A stretch of 7,463 nucleotides of DNA from an uncultured beta proteobacterium (GTDB taxonomy: Bacteria; Pseudomonadota; Gammaproteobacteria; Burkholderiales; Burkholderiaceae_C). The notes under the pieces are model-generated. The model was not told where the DNA came from. It worked only from the letters and a program-made list of their open reading frames with translations, and made no database searches. Made by a program: the position numbers and the translations under genes. Shown piece after piece: positions 6,092 to 7,463 of this stretch (position 1 is the first letter of the stretch; each line of letters opens with the position of its first letter). The DNA lies in contig CAJBVC010000234.1 in assembly GCA_903958915.1 (NCBI GenBank), forward strand, positions 1-7,463, written 5' to 3'.

Positions 6092-6140
6092 AGCCTCCAG
6101 CCCTCGTGGAATGTGCGCAAGCAGCTACAAAAACAGAAGC
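6092..6140 (+). repeat. Dispersed intergenic repeat, copy C (degenerate)
   Basis: AGCCTCCAGCCCTCGTGG followed by GCGCAAGCAGCTACAAAAAC. It aligns with copies B and D over the CCTCGT and GCGCAAGCAGCTA parts but has diverged at its first bases. It lies just upstream of the PPC/DUF296 gene. A GAGGTC hairpin begins 17 bases after its GCAGCT, an arrangement repeated near 7335. Confidence 0.6.
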
Positions 6141-6142
6141 AA

Positions 6143-6167
6143 TTGAGGTCGCATGCTGCGACCTCAA
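6143..6167. repeat. GAGGTCGCA palindrome, copy 1 (downstream of hepT)
   Basis: TTGAGGTCGCA (6143-6153) and TGCGACCTCAA (6157-6167) are perfect 11 bp arms with a 3-base centre. It ends 5 bases before the hepT stop codon (minus strand), so it could serve as a terminator stem, though no T-run follows on that strand. The same arm design occurs at 7054 and 7356. Confidence 0.7.
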
Positions 6168-6171
6168 ACCA

Positions 6172-6522
6172 CTAAGCCTGCCCCAACTCGCCCAGCAGAT
6201 CTTCAACCACAGCAAGCAGCGGCGGCAGAGCGTTGCGCAGGACGTTCCACACGGTGCCGACTCTGACCGTCGCGTAACCATGAATGAGCTGGTTGCGAAA
6301 GGCCACAATTTGCGCAAGCTCGGGAATACGGGCCGCCAGTGCGGCGTCCAGCCTGGACAGCTGGCTAAGGGCTTCGCCAATGATTTCAAACTTGCGCTCT
6401 ACTGCTGCCTGCGCCATGGCGTTGGCTTCGTAGGCGGAAACGTCCATGCCAGCGACAAAGCCCTGAATGGCCAGAGCTGCATCGCGCACATCCCACAGAA
6501 ACGCGCGCGGGTCACGCTGCAT
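6172..6522 (-). CDS. hepT: HepT-like HEPN RNase toxin (DUF86)
   Basis: HEPN-domain toxin of 116 residues, usual length for HepT. FRNQLIHGY (residues 75-83) matches the R-X4-H-X-Y motif exactly, with Arg76 and His81 as the RNase residues and Tyr83 as the residue that, in the studied Shewanella HepT/MntA pair, is AMPylated by MntA to neutralise the toxin. Other family features are MQRDPRAFLWDVRDAALAI at the N-terminus and AVERKFEIIGEALSQL in the middle. The ATG at 6520-6522 lies inside the end of the mntA-like gene (11 bp overlap), which fixes the start and implies coupled translation. The same frame is open further upstream to 6879, but that extension is antisense-like noise over mntA. All catalytic residues are present. 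Confidence 0.92.
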   Translation of the reverse strand: MQRDPRAFLWDVRDAALAIQGFVAGMDVSAYEANAMAQAAVERKFEIIGEALSQLSRLDAALAARIPELAQIVAFRNQLIHGYATVRVGTVWNVLRNALPPLLAVVEDLLGELGQA

Positions 6523-6820
6523 AAACGGCTTCGCGGTTGCGGTTGATGCTGGCCAGCACATAAGGGTTGCGCACTGCACCGGGCTCCACCAGGTCAACGC
6601 CACGGCCCAGTAACTGCTCCAGCGCCGCCTTGGCACCAAAGAATGCGTCCAAACCCGGCTGCGCATCTGGCGCAAACTCCACCAAAAAGTCGGCGTCGCT
6701 GCTGTCGGGGTTGAAGTCGACCGACCGCGCAGCGGAGCCAAACACTTCCAAGCGGCTAATGCGATAGCGCTGGCAAATGGCAGAGATGCCTGAGCGGTGT
6801 TGGGCGATGGCGGGGTGCAT
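6512..6820 (-). CDS. mntA: MntA-like minimal nucleotidyltransferase antitoxin
   Basis: Antitoxin of 102 residues. EVFGSAARSVDFNPDSSDAD followed by FLVEF holds the nucleotidyltransferase motif: Gly28-Ser29, then Asp42 and Asp44; a likely third metal ligand is Asp76 in GRGVDLVEP. The spacing between GS and the first Asp is 12 residues, two more than the common GS-X10-D-X-D but typical of the GSAAR...SDADFLVEF branch. By analogy with Shewanella MntA it should transfer AMP to the HepT tyrosine. It overlaps hepT by 11 bases. ATG 6818-6820 has no clear Shine-Dalgarno. TAAAAT (6827-6832, minus reading) could be a -10 that would make the transcript nearly leaderless, and CCAGT/ACTGG (6847-6857) is a small palindrome further upstream. 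Confidence 0.91.
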   Translation of the reverse strand: MHPAIAQHRSGISAICQRYRISRLEVFGSAARSVDFNPDSSDADFLVEFAPDAQPGLDAFFGAKAALEQLLGRGVDLVEPGAVRNPYVLASINRNREAVYAA

Positions 6821-6873
6821 GGGGCGATTTTAGGGGTGATTGCGCGCCAGTGACTGGAATTGCATGCCAAAAG

Positions 6874-6922
6874 GGCCACTAGTCCTCGTACCTATTGCGT
6901 GAGCAGCTATCAAAACACTAGC
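6874..6922 (+). repeat. Dispersed intergenic repeat, copy D
   Basis: GGCCACTAGTCCTCGTACCT followed by ATTGCGTGAGCAGCTATCAA, then AACACTAGC. It is closest to copies A and B. It fills the gap between mntA and the broken ORF6N gene, and the frameshifted ORF6N frame ends at a stop inside it (6918-6920). Confidence 0.68.
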
Positions 6923-7283
6923 GCTTTACAGGCTTGCCCGTCACATCGGCGGTGAAACCATTTCCACCGCCCGGTCGGAATTGAGCACGCTGGCGGCCGT
7001 GATGGCACCGTGCTCGGGTAAAGGCCAGGGGCAAGTAACGGCGCCCGCCGCGCTTTGAGGTCACATTTTGTGACCTCAAACTTTCAAACTCGTCATCAGT
7101 CAGGCGAAACATAAAGTCCTGCGGAAAGCGCGTTAGGTTTCGCTTGATCTGCTGGTTGAACTTCTTCGTCTCTACCTCATACAAAGCCGCCAAATCCGAA
7201 TCCAGCAGCACCCGCTGCCCACGGATCACCACAATGCGCACTGCCAAAGCCTCGGGGGATATTGCCGCCAGCGGTTGATTCAT
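6918..7283 (-). pseudogene. ORF6N (KilA-N-associated) DNA-binding domain protein, frameshifted and truncated
   Basis: From ATG 7283 the frame encodes VRIVVIRGQRVLLDSDLAAL, then YEVETKKFNQQIKRNLTRFP and QDFMFRLTDDEFESLRSQ, then GGRRYLPLAFT. This is a nearly complete ORF6N domain, a phage- and plasmid-associated DNA-binding module. After AFT (residue 89) the family continues EHGAI, but this frame gives RARCHHG. Removing one G of the GGG at 7016-7018 restores TEHGAITAASVLNSDRAVEM, the expected sequence, which then departs from the family and stops at TGA (6941-6943). The gene therefore carries a one-base insertion and a lost 3' end near repeat copy D. The DNA-binding part could still be made as a short protein. 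A GAGGTC palindrome lies inside the reading frame (7054-7080) and another upstream (7356-7380). A TTG at 7295 is a less likely start. Confidence 0.82.
7054..7080. repeat. GAGGTCACA palindrome, copy 2 (inside the ORF6N frame)
   Basis: TTTGAGGTCACA (7054-7065) and TGTGACCTCAAA (7069-7080) are perfect 12 bp arms around TTT. On the minus strand it encodes part of ESLRSQNVTSK in the ORF6N domain, so the palindrome coexists with conserved protein sequence. Confidence 0.75.
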
Positions 7284-7334
7284 TTCTAGCCCCAAAAATC
7301 AGGACTTGAATTTATCAAAAGACTGTTTATTTGT

Positions 7335-7380
7335 GCAGCTGCTTTGCTATCAAACTTGAAGTCGCAAATTGCGACCTCAA
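7335..7380. repeat. GAGGTCGCA palindrome, copy 3, with a degenerate repeat end (upstream of ORF6N)
   Basis: TTGAAGTCGCA (7356-7366) and TGCGACCTCAA (7370-7380) pair over 11 bp with one G-T type mismatch and a 3-base centre. GCAGCT at 7335-7340 followed by GCTATCAAA resembles the end of the dispersed repeat. The same order, GCAGCT then hairpin 16-17 bases later, occurs in copy C at 6121-6167. It lies 70-100 bases upstream of the ORF6N start, where an operator could be. Confidence 0.55.
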
Positions 7381-7392
7381 ACCACCAATGGG

Positions 7393-7463
7393 CTACTGCC
7401 CCGCCTCCGCCTCCTGAATTTCCTTTAGCGTGCGCCCGTCCGCCGCCTTCCACTCCACCCGCC
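7393..7463 (-). CDS. C-terminal end of an unidentified protein (partial)
   Basis: Minus-strand frame open from the right edge to TAG 7393-7395, giving VEWKAADGRTLKEIQEAEAG as its last residues. Composition and lack of stops suggest a real C-terminus, and all neighbours bar phd-vapC are on this strand. It is too short to recognise. Its place upstream of the broken ORF6N gene would suit another accessory or hsd gene, but no family motif is visible. Confidence 0.4.
   Translation of the reverse strand, partial: RVEWKAADGRTLKEIQEAEAGQ

Noticed and set aside
6143..6167. Hairpin as a standard intrinsic terminator of mntA-hepT
   Set aside because: The stem is strong but no U-run follows it in the direction of hepT transcription, and the same hairpin occurs inside a coding frame and upstream of another gene. 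A termination role is possible but not supported.
5722..6546. 274-codon plus-strand open frame crossing the PPC gene, repeat C and hepT
   Set aside because: It runs through intergenic repeat and hairpin and is antisense to two well-supported genes. No family features are visible.
6523..6879. N-terminal extension of the hepT frame to 6879
   Set aside because: The extra residues are Trp/Ser/Pro-rich shadow sequence over mntA. HepT homology starts at MQRDPRAF, and the usual mntA-hepT overlap supports ATG 6522.
3925..6922. Integron attC sites between cassettes
   Set aside because: The repeats lack the paired inverse core sites (RYYYAAC/GTTRRRY) and the imperfect-palindrome fold of attC. Genes occur on both strands, and no integrase is present.
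3925..6922. CRISPR array
   Set aside because: The copies are over 450 bp apart with whole genes between them, and they are diverged. There are no regular spacers or cas genes.

Overview
The window looks like a piece of a high-GC betaproteobacterial chromosome, most likely Burkholderiales and probably Comamonadaceae (Rhodoferax/Polaromonas/Acidovorax type). The basis is GC-rich codon use, a monomeric NADP-isocitrate dehydrogenase, and a short intergenic repeat (GGCC-CTAG ... GCAGCTA) of a kind I associate with that family. No rRNA, tRNA or CRISPR was seen. The genus is inference.

Left part (1-2451, plus strand) is ordinary chromosome. It holds the C-terminal 204 residues of monomeric isocitrate dehydrogenase, a good intrinsic terminator, and a complete SulP-family anion transporter with a STAS domain.

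The middle and right (about 2396-7463) form an accessory island built from small two-gene modules. In order: (i) a minus-strand remnant in which the first ~45 codons of a type I restriction methylase gene (hsdM) abut the last ~75 codons of an HDAC/acetylpolyamine amidohydrolase-like gene in a different frame; (ii) a minus-strand pair of an HTH-MNT nucleotidyltransferase and a HEPN-like protein, overlapping each other and coupled by ATGA to the hsdM start; (iii) a minus-strand AbrB-like antitoxin and PIN toxin pair; (iv) a divergent plus-strand Phd/VapC pair; (v) a minus-strand PPC/DUF296 protein; (vi) a minus-strand MntA-HepT (MNT-HEPN) pair; (vii) a minus-strand ORF6N/KilA-N-type gene that is frameshifted and truncated; (viii) the last 22 codons of an unidentified minus-strand gene at the right edge.

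The striking structure is non-coding. A ~45 bp repeat occurs in four same-orientation copies (from about 3925, 5611, 6092 and 6874). All but one module boundary carries a copy; the exception is the divergent AbrB/Phd promoter region. A second family is a hairpin with TTGAGGTC-type arms and a 3-base centre. It occurs three times: inside the ORF6N reading frame (7054-7080), upstream of that gene (7356-7380), and beside the hepT stop (6143-6167). A third signal is a 17 bp near-palindrome, twice in tandem at 21 bp spacing, inside the first codons of the HTH-MNT gene.

The likely picture is an accretion site for toxin-antitoxin and defence modules next to a decayed type I restriction locus. Each module appears autoregulated from local palindromes, and the dispersed repeat may have helped modules join or be lost. 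The protein families are well supported by visible motifs; the cassette and operator interpretations are inference.
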